From positions 21,527 to 85,526 of the forward strand of contig DAIOHK010000008.1 of assembly GCA_036744795.1 (NCBI GenBank): a DNA stretch of 64,000 bases. The letters run 5' to 3'. The notes beneath the pieces were generated by a model. The model saw only the letters and a list, made by a program, of their open reading frames with translations, was not told the DNA's origin and searched no databases. Shown here one piece after another: positions 43,563-52,940 of the stretch. The translations under genes and the position numbers were made by a program. The DNA comes from UBA5486 sp036744795 (lineage in GTDB: Bacteria > Bacillota > UBA4882 > UBA10575). The first letter of the stretch is position 1. The number at the start of each line of letters is the position of its first letter.

Positions 43563-44600
43563 ATGTTCAAATTTTTACTAGGGCGTCTTTCACGAGACAT
43601 GGGAATTGATTTAGGAACTGCGAATACTCTCGTTTTTATTAATAATCAGGGGATAGCTTTACAAGAACCAACGGTGGTTTCTTTTGATCGAGAAACAGGA
43701 AGTATTATTGCTGTAGGTAATGAGGCAAAACAGATGGTAGGAAGAACTCCGGGCAATATAATTGCTGTCAGGCCAATGAAAAATGGAGTAATTGCTGATT
43801 TTGAAGTTACAGAGAAGATGCTTCAATATTATATTAAAAAAGCGGGGCGGCGGACGGCGTTTTTTGCTCCCAGAGTGGTGGTTGGGGTTCCCTCCGGGGT
43901 AACAGAAGTTGAAAAACGTGCGGTGATGGATGCAGCCAGAGAAGCTGGGGCCAGAGAGGTTTTTATTATTGAAGAACCAATGGCTGCTGCCATTGGAGCT
44001 GGACTGCCAATTCAGGAACCCACTGGGAATTTAATTGTAGATATTGGTGGCGGTACTACTGAGGTTGCTGTAATCTCATTAGGAGGAATAGTTACTAGCC
44101 GTTCGATTAGAGTAGCCGGAGATGAAATGAATGAGGCTATTTCCCAGTATATTAAGCGGAGCTATAATTTAATGGTTGGTGAGCAGACAGCTGAAGAGAT
44201 CAAAAGGAAAATTGGTTCGGCTTATCCGCAAAAGGAAGAAGAGTTTGTTGAGGTGCGTGGTAGGGATTTGGTAACTGGTTTACCTAAAGTAATATCTCTG
44301 TCTTCCAGGGAAGTGATGGAAGCACTGGCTGAGCCGGTTACTGCAATTATCGAAGCGGTTAAGATGACTTTAGAGAAGACTCCTCCCGAATTAGCCGCTG
44401 ATATTCTGGATCGGGGGATTGTAATGTCAGGGGGTGGCTCCCTTCTAAAGGGGCTTGATCGATTATTATCAGAAGAGACAGAAATGCCAGTTCAGGTAGC
44501 TGAAGATGCGATATCTTGTGTAGCAAGGGGTACTGGTATGGCATTGGAAGCTTTGGATATGCTTAGTAAGGTTTTAATCTCTAACAAACGCCATAGCTAA
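43563..44600 (+). CDS. mreB: Rod shape-determining protein MreB
   Basis: A 345-residue bacterial actin that guides lateral wall synthesis. ATP-binding motifs: MGIDLGTANTLVFI (phosphate 1), LIVDIGGGTTEVAVIS (phosphate 2), VVVGVPSGVTEVEKRAV and GIVMSGGGSLLKGLD (adenosine). GGAGGG at 43549-43554 with eight bases supports the ATG at 43563 over the TTG at 43560. First gene of mreBCD. Confidence 0.97.
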   Translation: MFKFLLGRLSRDMGIDLGTANTLVFINNQGIALQEPTVVSFDRETGSIIAVGNEAKQMVGRTPGNIIAVRPMKNGVIADFEVTEKMLQYYIKKAGRRTAFFAPRVVVGVPSGVTEVEKRAVMDAAREAGAREVFIIEEPMAAAIGAGLPIQEPTGNLIVDIGGGTTEVAVISLGGIVTSRSIRVAGDEMNEAISQYIKRSYNLMVGEQTAEEIKRKIGSAYPQKEEEFVEVRGRDLVTGLPKVISLSSREVMEALAEPVTAIIEAVKMTLEKTPPELAADILDRGIVMSGGGSLLKGLDRLLSEETEMPVQVAEDAISCVARGTGMALEALDMLSKVLISNKRHS

Positions 44601-44624
44601 GAAGGATGAGAAGGGGCGGGTAAA

Positions 44625-45452
44625 GTGTTGCAACCTTTAGCCCAAAAAAGGGTTCTTCTAATTACATTAGTAATCTGTTTTTTGGTGATTACCGGGTTGT
44701 TGTTTTATTCATCTCAAGAACGGATAAAACAAACCTGGGCAGAAAAAGTATTTAATATAATTTTTTACCCTTTTCAAAAAACCATTCATTATGTTACTAC
44801 TTTTATTGCTGAAACTGTTGAAACTATAAATAATTTGGCAGCTTTAAATCGCGAAAACTATCATTTGCGTAAAAGGTTGTCGGAACTTACTACAGATCTT
44901 TCCCAACTTGAACAATTGGAAGCAGAAAATGAACGCCTTAGAGCGATATTACAGTTTAAAGCTGCTTCAAAATTAGAATTAATACCTACTGAAGTTGTAG
45001 CCAGAAATCCAAGCAATAGTAAGTACACCATTATTATAGGTAAAGGGAAAAATTATGGTTTATCCAAGAATATGCCGGTTATTACTGAAGAAGGAATAGT
45101 CGGTCGTATTCTTAATGTTAATCCATTTTCTGCAGAAGTTATTCTTCTAACTGACCCCCGGGGGGGGAATAGTATGAGCGGTGTAATTGAAAGAACCAGA
45201 GAACTGGTATATATATATGGTGGTGGTCGTAAAGGCTATTGTATTGTTAAGCCTTCTGATTTAAGTATCAAATTAGAGACTGGGGATCGTATTTTAACTT
45301 CAGAAGCCAATCTTTATTTTCCTAAAAACCTTTTGATTGGTTATATTGCGGAGGTACACGACTCAAAGGATGGTTACGAGCAACAAGCATATCTGAAACC
45401 CGCAGCTAATTTTGGCCGAATGGAATACCTTTATATTGTTAAGGAAAAGTGA
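44625..45452 (+). CDS. mreC: Rod shape-determining protein MreC
   Basis: A 275-residue elongasome scaffold. One transmembrane helix (about 9-27), a coiled coil (about 60-110, LAALNRENYHLRKRLSELTTDLSQLEQLEAENERL) and a C-terminal double beta-barrel with VVARNPSNSKYTIIIGKGKNYGL and GVIGRI-like VGRILNVNPFSAEVILLTDPRGGNSMSG. GTG start. A family B repeat starts at its stop codon and separates it from mreD. Confidence 0.95.
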   Translation: MLQPLAQKRVLLITLVICFLVITGLLFYSSQERIKQTWAEKVFNIIFYPFQKTIHYVTTFIAETVETINNLAALNRENYHLRKRLSELTTDLSQLEQLEAENERLRAILQFKAASKLELIPTEVVARNPSNSKYTIIIGKGKNYGLSKNMPVITEEGIVGRILNVNPFSAEVILLTDPRGGNSMSGVIERTRELVYIYGGGRKGYCIVKPSDLSIKLETGDRILTSEANLYFPKNLLIGYIAEVHDSKDGYEQQAYLKPAANFGRMEYLYIVKEK

Positions 45453-45582
45453 GTAATCGCTCACGCTGGTTACCTTAACATTCACGAAGTGATTAAATCA
45501 AAAACCGGGTGAGTTGACAAGCCGTCCAGAAGATGTATATCAAAGCTTGATGAATCGACTCTTCGAAGTATTTTCTAGATAG
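45452..45582 (+). repeat. Family B REP-like element between mreC and mreD
   Basis: Hairpin 1 uses CTCAC, bulged G, CTGGTT (45460-45471) against AACCGG, GTGAG, bulged T, TGAC (45503-45518). The 5' arm of hairpin 2 is deleted but its 3' arm and tail remain (GATGAATCGAC, TTCGAAGTATTTTCTAG). The element begins at the mreC stop and ends at the mreD ribosome binding site AGGAGG. Confidence 0.75.
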
Positions 45583-45597
45583 AGGAGGGAAAGCGGT

Positions 45598-46101
45598 TTG
45601 TGGGGATGGAAATTATTAATAATATTATTATTTCCGATTGCTTTGCAAACTACGGTTTTCTCCCACCTTAACTTGCTGGGGGTAGTACCGGATCTAGTTT
45701 TAATTATTATTATCTGCTATGGCTTGTTGAACGGAACAAACAAAGGATTGTTTCTAGGTTTAATTGGCGGCTTTTTATTAGACCTTACATCAGGAGGAAT
45801 TCTTGGTATTAACATAATAACAAAGACATTACTAGGTTTTTGTGCTGGACATTTAGAAAGAATGGTTTTTAAAGATAACCTTTTTGTGCCAATTCTTTCT
45901 GTTTTGGTGGGTACAATTATCTCAGAATTGCTATCTTTTCTGACTTTATCTGCTTTTGGTTGGCGAATGGGGTTTTTCCCTTTTTTCTTCTCTATTCTCA
46001 TTCCTCTCTGTCTTTATCATATTATTCTGACAGGGCCAGTTTATATTATTTTGTTGAAAGCCCTTAACTGGTATAAGCATCGGGAAAAGGTTGGTGCTTA
46101 A
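45598..46101 (+). CDS. mreD: Rod shape-determining protein MreD
   Basis: A 167-residue membrane protein with five hydrophobic helices and the family pattern NLLGVVPDLVLIIIICYGLLNGTNKGLFLGLIGGFLLDL. It bridges MreBC to the SEDS/PBP synthase. TTG start behind AGAGGAGGG. The stop (TAA) overlaps the start region of the PBP2 gene by one base. Confidence 0.92.
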   Translation: MWGWKLLIILLFPIALQTTVFSHLNLLGVVPDLVLIIIICYGLLNGTNKGLFLGLIGGFLLDLTSGGILGINIITKTLLGFCAGHLERMVFKDNLFVPILSVLVGTIISELLSFLTLSAFGWRMGFFPFFFSILIPLCLYHIILTGPVYIILLKALNWYKHREKVGA

Positions 46102-46102
46102 T

Positions 46103-47965
46103 GTGAATAATCGTTCTTCGAAAGGGCAGGAAAAAAGGTATAAAATCATAAGTGTATTAATCTTTCTAATTTTTGCTCTGCTTTTATCCCGTCTGTGGTA
46201 TCTACAGATTATAAAAGGGGAGGAAATTTTAGAACTTTCAAGTCAGAACCGGTCTAGACCGATAAGGATTACAGCTCCGCGAGGTAATATCTATGATTAC
46301 CAGGGAGAATTGTTAGTAACCAGTAGAATGTCACATGTTGTATCTGTTGTTCCGGAAGATATAAAAGATAACCCATATGTAGTCTCTTTTCTCTGCCGGA
46401 TTCTGGATATTTCGGAAGAAAAACTATTTGCTCAAATGGAAGAGAGTTCAAAGTATCAAAAAGATCAATATATTCCATTAAAACGGGATGTTGATCCAGT
46501 TACGATCGGGAAAATCCTTGAAGCCAAACTTGACCTCCCGGGGGTAGTGGTAGATGATTATCCAGTGCGTTTTTATCCCAAAGGAGAATGGGCAGCACAA
46601 GTTTTTGGCTATCTTGGTGAGATCAATGAACAAGAACTAGCTAAAATGAAGGATTTTGGTTACCGTCTGAGCAATGAAATTGGTAAGATGGGATTGGAAA
46701 AAACTTACGAAACCCATCTTAAAGGGGAAGAAGCTGTTAGGATCTGGGAGGTTGACCGCGTAGGTCAACCAATAAAAGTATTAGAACAGAAAAAATATAT
46801 TCCTGGAAATAACCTTCACTTAACGCTTGATGCCCGGTTACAGGATGCAGCGGAAAAAGCGATTAGGGAGCATCTTGCTTGGGCCCAAGCTCAGGAGAAT
46901 CCTAATATAAATAAAGCTAAGGCTGGAGCGATTGTGGCGATGGATCCCAGAAATGGTGGGATTCTTGCCATGGTGAGTTATCCAGAGTTTGACCCCAATC
47001 TTTTTGTGGGTAATATATCCAGCAAAGATTTTAATGAATTAATCAATAATCCACTTACTCCTTTTTCTAACCGGATTACAAGGGGACAGTTTATGCCGGG
47101 CTCAACTTTTAAACCGATTACAGTGATTGCTGCTTTAGAGGAAGGTTTGGTAACGAGTAAAACCGAGTTTAATTGTACCGGGGTTTTCCGGATTGGTAAT
47201 CGGCAATTGAGATGTAACCCACCACATGGAAAACAGAATATTATAGAAGGATTAAAAAACTCTTGTAATATAGTGATGGCTGAATTAGCATTAAGTTTGG
47301 GACCGGAAAAGTTGGCTGAATATTCCAGACATTTGGGACTAGGGGTAAAGACTGGTATTGATTTGGAACCTGAGGAATTGTCAGGTTTGGTTGGGGATCC
47401 GGAGTGGAAAAAGAAAGAACGAAGTGAACCTTGGTATCCAATGGAGACGGCTCTGATTGCTATTGGCCAGAGCTTTATGAATGTAACCCCTATTCAATTG
47501 GCCCAAGTTTACTCAGTAATCGCTAATGGGGGTACTGTTTATCAGCCACGTTTAGTCGAAAAGATTACGACAATCTCTGGAGAGACAATTAAGAAAAATC
47601 CACCAAAAGTATTACGGAATATTAAAATCAAACCATCTACATTAGAGGTAGTAAGAGAAGGCTTGGACCAGGTGGTTACAGAAGGAACTGCCAGATATGC
47701 TTTTCAAGGGTTTCCTTTACAACAAATTCCTGTAGCAGGGAAAACAGGCACAGCTGAGAACAGAGGAAAAAATGACAATGCTTTTTTTGCTAGTTATGCT
47801 CCATCCAATGATCCGGAATTAGTTGTTGTGGTTGTTGTTGAAGAAGGGGGTTTTGGCTCCCAAGCTGCAGCTCCAATTGCCAGGAAAATCTATGAAGAGT
47901 ATTTTAGCATAAAACAACCAATTGATACAAAGGTTGAGCAAGTTACAGAAGAAAACGGAGAGTAA
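46103..47965 (+). CDS. mrdA: Penicillin-binding protein 2 (class B, elongation)
   Basis: A 620-residue class B PBP crosslinking side-wall peptidoglycan with RodA. Cytoplasmic basic tail, transmembrane helix (about 16-32), dimerisation/pedestal domain with RGNIYDYQGELL, and transpeptidase domain with SxxK in PGSTFKPITV, SxN in SCNIVM and KTGT in AGKTGTAENRG. GTG at 46103 follows GGTG and matches family N-termini; longer in-frame starts at 46091 and 46094 exist. Ends with an acidic tail. Confidence 0.94.
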   Translation: MNNRSSKGQEKRYKIISVLIFLIFALLLSRLWYLQIIKGEEILELSSQNRSRPIRITAPRGNIYDYQGELLVTSRMSHVVSVVPEDIKDNPYVVSFLCRILDISEEKLFAQMEESSKYQKDQYIPLKRDVDPVTIGKILEAKLDLPGVVVDDYPVRFYPKGEWAAQVFGYLGEINEQELAKMKDFGYRLSNEIGKMGLEKTYETHLKGEEAVRIWEVDRVGQPIKVLEQKKYIPGNNLHLTLDARLQDAAEKAIREHLAWAQAQENPNINKAKAGAIVAMDPRNGGILAMVSYPEFDPNLFVGNISSKDFNELINNPLTPFSNRITRGQFMPGSTFKPITVIAALEEGLVTSKTEFNCTGVFRIGNRQLRCNPPHGKQNIIEGLKNSCNIVMAELALSLGPEKLAEYSRHLGLGVKTGIDLEPEELSGLVGDPEWKKKERSEPWYPMETALIAIGQSFMNVTPIQLAQVYSVIANGGTVYQPRLVEKITTISGETIKKNPPKVLRNIKIKPSTLEVVREGLDQVVTEGTARYAFQGFPLQQIPVAGKTGTAENRGKNDNAFFASYAPSNDPELVVVVVVEEGGFGSQAAAPIARKIYEEYFSIKQPIDTKVEQVTEENGE

Positions 47966-48016
47966 TCTACGGGAAAAGCTAGCTACCTGAATCCAGTAGG
48001 AGGACTTACAATTAAG

Positions 48017-48688
48017 GTGTGGAATAAAAAGTTAAAATCGCCTGAAGGTGTGTATAAGATGGGATCATTGGCCACAAAACCCCTTTACTCCGAACGACTA
48101 GTTTTTAAAGGACTAAAACAAGGTTTAACGCTTTTCATTCCTGAAAAACAAGCATTTTCACATTGGCTATTAGTCCTAAATGATCAATTAAAGCAGGCTA
48201 GGGGGTTTTTCAGGGGTGGAACAATCTTTGTAGAATTAGGTGGAAGAAAAATATCATCAAATGAACGTGAAGAATTAAGTAAAGTATTAGCTAATTATGG
48301 GATGACGATTAAATCTTTTAATCCATTTGAAAAGAAAAGATTCAATTCCTGGCGTAAAGAAAAGCCACCACAAGTAATGTTGGTTAAAGGGACAGTCCGT
48401 AATGGCCAGCGGGTGGAGCATGATGGAGATATAGTTGTTAAGGGTGATATCAACCCCGGAGGGGAAGTAGTAGCATCTGGGGATATTATTGTCCTGGGGG
48501 TATTACGTGGAACTGCTCATGCTGGAGCTAGAGGTAACTTACAGGCCGAAATTATTGCCTTTAATCTTTCTCCGGTTCAGCTTAGGATTGGTCATATTTT
48601 TTCTAGAGCTCCAGAGGGAAAGAAAAGGGGAGAAGGCCCGGAAATGGCACGAATAAAAGGAGAAAAGATTGTTGTTGAGAAATTATAA
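48017..48688 (+). CDS. minC: Septum site-determining protein MinC
   Basis: A 223-residue FtsZ inhibitor. The N-terminal domain (about 15-110) is poorly conserved as usual; the C-terminal right-handed beta helix is clear: GTVRNGQRVEHDGDIVVKGDINPGGEVVASGDIIVLGVLRGTAHAGARGN. The GTG at 48017 is 12 bases from AGGAGGA (47998-48004); an in-frame ATT at 48011 has ideal six-base spacing, so initiation may be non-canonical. First gene of minCDE. Confidence 0.93.
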   Translation: MWNKKLKSPEGVYKMGSLATKPLYSERLVFKGLKQGLTLFIPEKQAFSHWLLVLNDQLKQARGFFRGGTIFVELGGRKISSNEREELSKVLANYGMTIKSFNPFEKKRFNSWRKEKPPQVMLVKGTVRNGQRVEHDGDIVVKGDINPGGEVVASGDIIVLGVLRGTAHAGARGNLQAEIIAFNLSPVQLRIGHIFSRAPEGKKRGEGPEMARIKGEKIVVEKL

Positions 48689-48708
48689 AGGTTAAAGGAG
48701 GATTCCAA

Positions 48709-49506
48709 ATGGCTGGACGGGTAATCGTAGTTACCTCAGGTAAAGGGGGGGTCGGAAAGACCACCACAGTTGCAAATATAGGTACTGGTTTAGCCCTTAG
48801 ACAAAAAAAAGTTGTTATGATTGATGCTGATATTGGCCTGCGTAATTTGGATGTGGTTATGGGTCTGGAAAATAGAATTGTCTTTGATATTATTGATGCT
48901 GCCGAGAAAGTTTGTCGTCTACGTCAGGCATTAATCAAAGATAAAAGATTCGATAATCTTTTTCTACTTCCTGCGGCTCAAACTAGAAATAAGGATGCTA
49001 TCTCTTTAAAACAGATGCAAGAATTAGTAGATGAATTAAAGGCTGAATTTGATTATGTAATAATTGATTGTCCAGCTGGTATCGAGCACGGTTTTGATAA
49101 TGCAGTTTCTGTAGCCTCAGAGGCAATTATTGTTACTAATCCGGAAGTATCGGCAGTTCGGGATGCTGATCGGATTATCGGCTTGTTGCAAGCTAAGGAG
49201 ATTTATAAACCGCTGTTAGTTTTAAATCGCTTACGGCCAGATATGATCAAAAATGGTGATATGATGGATGTCGATGATATTAATGATATACTGGCTATCA
49301 AATTAGTAGGAATTATTCCCGATGATGAAGAGATCATCATCTCCACTAATAAAGGGGAACCTGCGATTTTAAATCACCATTCTAAAGCCGGAGAAGCTTT
49401 TAAGAATATAGTGGCACGTATTGAGGGGGAATCTGTTCCTTTTATGTCGATCAATGCAGAACCAGGAATTTTCGGACGGTTTTGGAAGATGTTAAGCGGA
49501 AAATGA
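48709..49506 (+). CDS. minD: Septum site-determining protein MinD
   Basis: A 265-residue ParA-family ATPase. The deviant Walker A is SGKGGVGKTTTVANIG, with VMIDADIGLRNLDVVMGLENR and DYVIIDCPAGIEHGF. The C-terminus FGRFWKMLSGK is the amphipathic membrane-targeting helix. AAGGAGG precedes the ATG. It recruits MinC to the membrane and is cycled by MinE. Confidence 0.97.
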   Translation: MAGRVIVVTSGKGGVGKTTTVANIGTGLALRQKKVVMIDADIGLRNLDVVMGLENRIVFDIIDAAEKVCRLRQALIKDKRFDNLFLLPAAQTRNKDAISLKQMQELVDELKAEFDYVIIDCPAGIEHGFDNAVSVASEAIIVTNPEVSAVRDADRIIGLLQAKEIYKPLLVLNRLRPDMIKNGDMMDVDDINDILAIKLVGIIPDDEEIIISTNKGEPAILNHHSKAGEAFKNIVARIEGESVPFMSINAEPGIFGRFWKMLSGK

Positions 49507-49549
49507 AGAGTAAGTTGAAGAACGGATTTCGTGGGAGGGAGTGATCGGG

Positions 49550-49810
49550 GTGGAATTAAAGAAATTATTTCGTGAAGACCCCTCTAGTAAGAGTCAGGCA
49601 GTAGAAAGGTTGCGTTTAGTTCTAATTCATGATCGGGCCAAGGTGTCCTCTGGTTTGATGGAGGTATTACGGGAGGAGATTATTAAGGCCATTTCAAAAT
49701 ATGTGGAGATTGATGAGGATCAAATGGATATTGAATTAAATTCTACTGAAACAAAAGCTGAACTGGTAGCAAATATACCGGTAGTTAAAGTCCGTAGAGT
49801 TTTGGATTAA
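49550..49810 (+). CDS. minE: Cell division topological specificity factor MinE
   Basis: An 86-residue partner that stimulates MinD ATPase. SKSQAVERLRLVLIHDRAKVSSGLMEVLREEIIKAISKYVEIDEDQMDIEL covers the anti-MinCD helix and the topological specificity domain. GGGAGTG at 49536-49542 fits the GTG at 49550 better than the GTG at 49541. Presence of MinE rather than reliance on DivIVA suggests pole-to-pole oscillation. Confidence 0.93.
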   Translation: MELKKLFREDPSSKSQAVERLRLVLIHDRAKVSSGLMEVLREEIIKAISKYVEIDEDQMDIELNSTETKAELVANIPVVKVRRVLD

Positions 49811-49904
49811 TGTGATTCATTATAACAAATGAGCTTTCCCGAAGTCCATATTTAGTTTATTAGGAAAGAAAAGGGGAAATACTTACGGGAAAAGGTGACT
49901 AAAA

Positions 49905-51050
49905 TTGTGGGAACGAAAGAATTTATTAAAAAATATTGATTTTTACCTACTAGGAACTGTTCTTTTACTAGTGGTCATCGGTTTGGTTATGATTTATAGT
50001 ACTACCTGCCATAATACTGGATTAACTGGTGGTAACCCTTTTCTAATGGTTAGGAAGCAACTTTGTGCAATTATTATTGGATTGTTTGGGATGACTATAA
50101 TTATGTGCAGTGATTATCGGTTACCGGATCTAATGTATCAGATCTTATATGGATTTAATCTTTTTTTGTTAATAATTGTCCTTACTCCACTGGGACTTGA
50201 GGTTAAGGGTGCCAAGTCTTGGTTAAATCTTGGCGGCCCTTTTTCATTACAACCTTCTGAATTTGCTAAACTGATGGTTATTATTACATTGGCTAAGTTT
50301 TTAGCAGATAAAGAAGACCTGGATTCTTTCTGGGATTTATGGTCTCCTTTTCTTCATATTTTACCTCCCCTGGTTTTAATTTTTATGCAACCCGATTTAG
50401 GGACAGCATTGGTTTTTTTCTTTTTTTTCTTTATCATGTTATATATTGCCGGATACAATGGGCGATTCTTATTTGGCATATTATTAGCGGGAATTTTAAT
50501 TCTTACCCTTGTCTTTCTCAGTCACCATTATTTTGGTACACCACTTCCTTTTAAAGAATATCAAATTCGGAGAATGACAATTTTTCTAAACCCTGATAGT
50601 GATCCAACAGGTAGTGGATGGAACGTTCGTCAGGCAATTATTGCTGTAGGTTCCGGACGGTTTACCGGGAAAGGTTTATTCCAAGGTACCCAGGGACGAT
50701 TAGGATTTCTTCCAGAGAATCATACTGATTTTATCTTTTCTGTGCTCTGTGAAGAATGGGGGTTTTTAGGTGGGTTTACGATTCTTAGTCTTTATTTTAT
50801 TTTGGTCTGGAGATCTTTGGTGGTTATGCAATATGCCAAAGATAAGTACGGACGGTTAATTGCTTCGGGAATAATGGCAATGTTTGTTTTTCATATATTA
50901 GAAAATGTTGGTATGAATATGGGAATTATGCCGATTACAGGAATTCCGCTGCCGTTTCTAAGTTATGGTGGAAGCTCAGTGATTACTAATCTTTTTGCTG
51001 TAGGTTTCTTGGAAAGTATCTGGATTCGTCGGCAAAAACTACTTTTTTAG
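49905..51050 (+). CDS. rodA: SEDS glycosyltransferase RodA
   Basis: A 381-residue polytopic (about ten helices) peptidoglycan polymerase that works with PBP2. Motifs: GAKSWLNLGGPFSLQPSEFAKLM, QPDLGTALVF, GKGLFQGTQGRLGFLPENHTDFIFSVLCEEWGFLGG and TGIPLPFLSYGGSSVITNLFAVGFL. The catalytic Asp region is in NHTDFIF. TTG start six bases after AAGGTGA. It closes the shape cluster before a terminator. Confidence 0.95.
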   Translation: MWERKNLLKNIDFYLLGTVLLLVVIGLVMIYSTTCHNTGLTGGNPFLMVRKQLCAIIIGLFGMTIIMCSDYRLPDLMYQILYGFNLFLLIIVLTPLGLEVKGAKSWLNLGGPFSLQPSEFAKLMVIITLAKFLADKEDLDSFWDLWSPFLHILPPLVLIFMQPDLGTALVFFFFFFIMLYIAGYNGRFLFGILLAGILILTLVFLSHHYFGTPLPFKEYQIRRMTIFLNPDSDPTGSGWNVRQAIIAVGSGRFTGKGLFQGTQGRLGFLPENHTDFIFSVLCEEWGFLGGFTILSLYFILVWRSLVVMQYAKDKYGRLIASGIMAMFVFHILENVGMNMGIMPITGIPLPFLSYGGSSVITNLFAVGFLESIWIRRQKLLF

Positions 51051-51082
51051 AAATGAGACGTTATTTCTTATTTATTGGTAGA

Positions 51083-51107
51083 GAACAGGCTGGAAAAGCC
51101 TGTTTTA
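51083..51107 (+). terminator. Terminator after rodA
   Basis: AACAGGCT and AGCCTGTT around GGAAA, followed by a T-rich tail, 33 bp after the rodA stop. Confidence 0.8.
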
Positions 51108-51123
51108 GTTTACGGAGGGAAAT

Positions 51124-51561
51124 ATGAAGGTATTAGTTGATGCGGATGCTTGTCCACGTGGGGTAATGAAGATTATTAAGCATTTACAACCGGAATATGG
51201 GTATCAAATCCTTACAGTTTCATCTTTTAATCATTTTCACGCGGATGAGCATCACCCTATTATTGTGGGTGATGAAGATCAGGCAGCGGATATTGCCCTA
51301 CTTAATAAGGCAGAAAAAGGAGATATTGTGGTAACTCAGGATTGGGGTGTGGCGGCGGTTGCCTCTGGTAAAGGTGCTGCTACAATCGATCCGAAAGGAA
51401 GAATCTTTATTCCAGAAACAATTGATTTTCTGCTTGAGGAAAGATACTTAAAAGCGGAATATCGGCGAAGAGGAGGCCGGACACGTGGCCCGGCAGCACG
51501 AACCAAAAAAGATGATCAACGATTTCTGGAGGCTTTTAAAAAGTTGCTAGAAAATACGTAA
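51124..51561 (+). CDS. YaiI/YqxD family DUF188 protein
   Basis: A 145-residue protein with the PIN-like DUF188 pattern: MKVLVDADACPRGVMKIIK, GDEDQAADIALLNKAEKGDIVVTQDWGVAAVASGKGA and the basic RRRGGRTRGPAARTKKDDQRFLEAFKKLL. The acidic residues DAD, DQAAD and QDWG look like a nuclease-type metal site, but activity is uncharacterised. ATG behind ACGGAGGG. Eighteen bases ahead of the reductase gene, so possibly cotranscribed. Confidence 0.93.
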   Translation: MKVLVDADACPRGVMKIIKHLQPEYGYQILTVSSFNHFHADEHHPIIVGDEDQAADIALLNKAEKGDIVVTQDWGVAAVASGKGAATIDPKGRIFIPETIDFLLEERYLKAEYRRRGGRTRGPAARTKKDDQRFLEAFKKLLENT

Positions 51562-51581
51562 AAAAGGAAGGTGGTTTAGTG

Positions 51582-52571
51582 ATGAAGTATACGCCAAATC
51601 TTGAGAGGTACTCGGGAATGAAGTACAACCGTTGTGGAAGAAGCGGACTTAAGTTACCAATAGTCTCTTTGGGTCTGTGGCACAATTTTGGTGGGGTTAC
51701 GGTCTATGAGACTAGCCGGGAAATGGCTAGGCGTGCTTTTGATTTGGGTATAACCCACTTTGATTTGGCTAATAATTATGGGCCGCCACCAGGAGCTGCA
51801 GAAGAAAACTTTGGACGGATTCTAAAAGCAGATTTTAAAGGTTATCGGGATGAGATGGTCATCTCGACCAAAGCCGGATACACGATGTGGCCAGGACCTT
51901 ACGGTGATTGGGGATCGAAGAAGTACTTGGCAGCAAGTTTAGATCAGAGTCTCAAGCGGATGGGCCTTGATTATGTAGATATCTTCTATCACCACCGTCC
52001 GGACCCTGAGACGCCATTAGAGGAGACTATGAGTGCTCTGGATTTACTTGTCCGGCAAGGCAAGGCACTCTATGTAGGTATCTCTAATTATAAGGTAGAG
52101 GAAGCACGACAAGCGATCCGTATTCTTAAAGAATTGGGAACACCATGTTTGATTCATCAAGCAAGATATTCAATGCTTGACCGGTGGGTGGAGGATGGTT
52201 TATTATCTGTACTGGCAGAGGAAGATGTTGGTTGTATTGCGTTTTCTCCTTTAGCTAAGGGACTTTTGACTGATAGGTATCTTTTGGGGATTCCAGCAGA
52301 TTCAAGGGCGGCCGGGCCGAGTGCCTTTTTAAAACCAGAAGAGATCACAGAGGAATTGCGGAGCAAGCTTCGGTCTTTAAATGCACTTGCTATGGAGAGA
52401 GGTCAGACTTTGGCACAGATGGCTCTAGCTTGGGTACTCAGAAGGAGAATGGTTACTTCAGTTTTGATTGGCGCCAGTAAACCATCACAGATTGAGGATT
52501 GTGTGGGTATTGTTAATAGTCCACCCTTCAGTTCCGAAGAATTGAAATTGATTGATGATATATTAGTTTAA
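51582..52571 (+). CDS. Aldo/keto reductase, YghZ-type
   Basis: A 329-residue NADPH-dependent TIM-barrel reductase very like YghZ, which reduces L-glyceraldehyde-3-phosphate and detoxifies methylglyoxal. YNRCGRSGLKLPIVSLGLWHNFGG, the catalytic region FDLANNYGPPPGAAEENFGR, MVISTKAGYTMWPGPYGDWGSKKYL and the cofactor region SVLIGASKPSQIEDCV are preserved, with the catalytic Asp-Tyr-Lys-His set apparently complete. Exact substrate is inferred. AAGGTGG precedes GTG-ATG; the ATG is preferred. Confidence 0.92.
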   Translation: MKYTPNLERYSGMKYNRCGRSGLKLPIVSLGLWHNFGGVTVYETSREMARRAFDLGITHFDLANNYGPPPGAAEENFGRILKADFKGYRDEMVISTKAGYTMWPGPYGDWGSKKYLAASLDQSLKRMGLDYVDIFYHHRPDPETPLEETMSALDLLVRQGKALYVGISNYKVEEARQAIRILKELGTPCLIHQARYSMLDRWVEDGLLSVLAEEDVGCIAFSPLAKGLLTDRYLLGIPADSRAAGPSAFLKPEEITEELRSKLRSLNALAMERGQTLAQMALAWVLRRRMVTSVLIGASKPSQIEDCVGIVNSPPFSSEELKLIDDILV

Positions 52572-52703
52572 AGTGTATTCTACAGAGGTATAGGAATTAT
52601 GCCTAATGTATATCTGTTTGATTGCATATGACATGATACGACTTTGATATTTGAGATTTGTTGCTGGTTTATTAGTTTTTAAAATTACCTTGGCGTTTCT
52701 TTT

Positions 52704-52757
52704 GATAGCTCATAAAAAGCTAGAACGAAATATTGCTTTTTGTGAGCTATCTTTTTT
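52704..52757 (+). terminator. Strong terminator after the aldo/keto reductase
   Basis: GATAGCTCATAAAAAGC pairs with GCTTTTTGTGAGCTATC (one mismatch) followed by six T. The remaining gap to 52940 is AT-rich with no confident promoter. Confidence 0.9.
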
Positions 52758-52940
52758 ATGAAGAGAATGATATTAGCTTGAAACAAATCACTTTGTAAAA
52801 GTAACTATCGTTAGAAAGGGAAGTACAATTTTCAATTGTTACATTGAAGTTACAATTAAAAGATAGTTTCATGATTATTATCAATTAAAATATAAATGAG
52901 GGATTAGGATCCCTTGATAAAAAAATAGGAGGGAGACATC

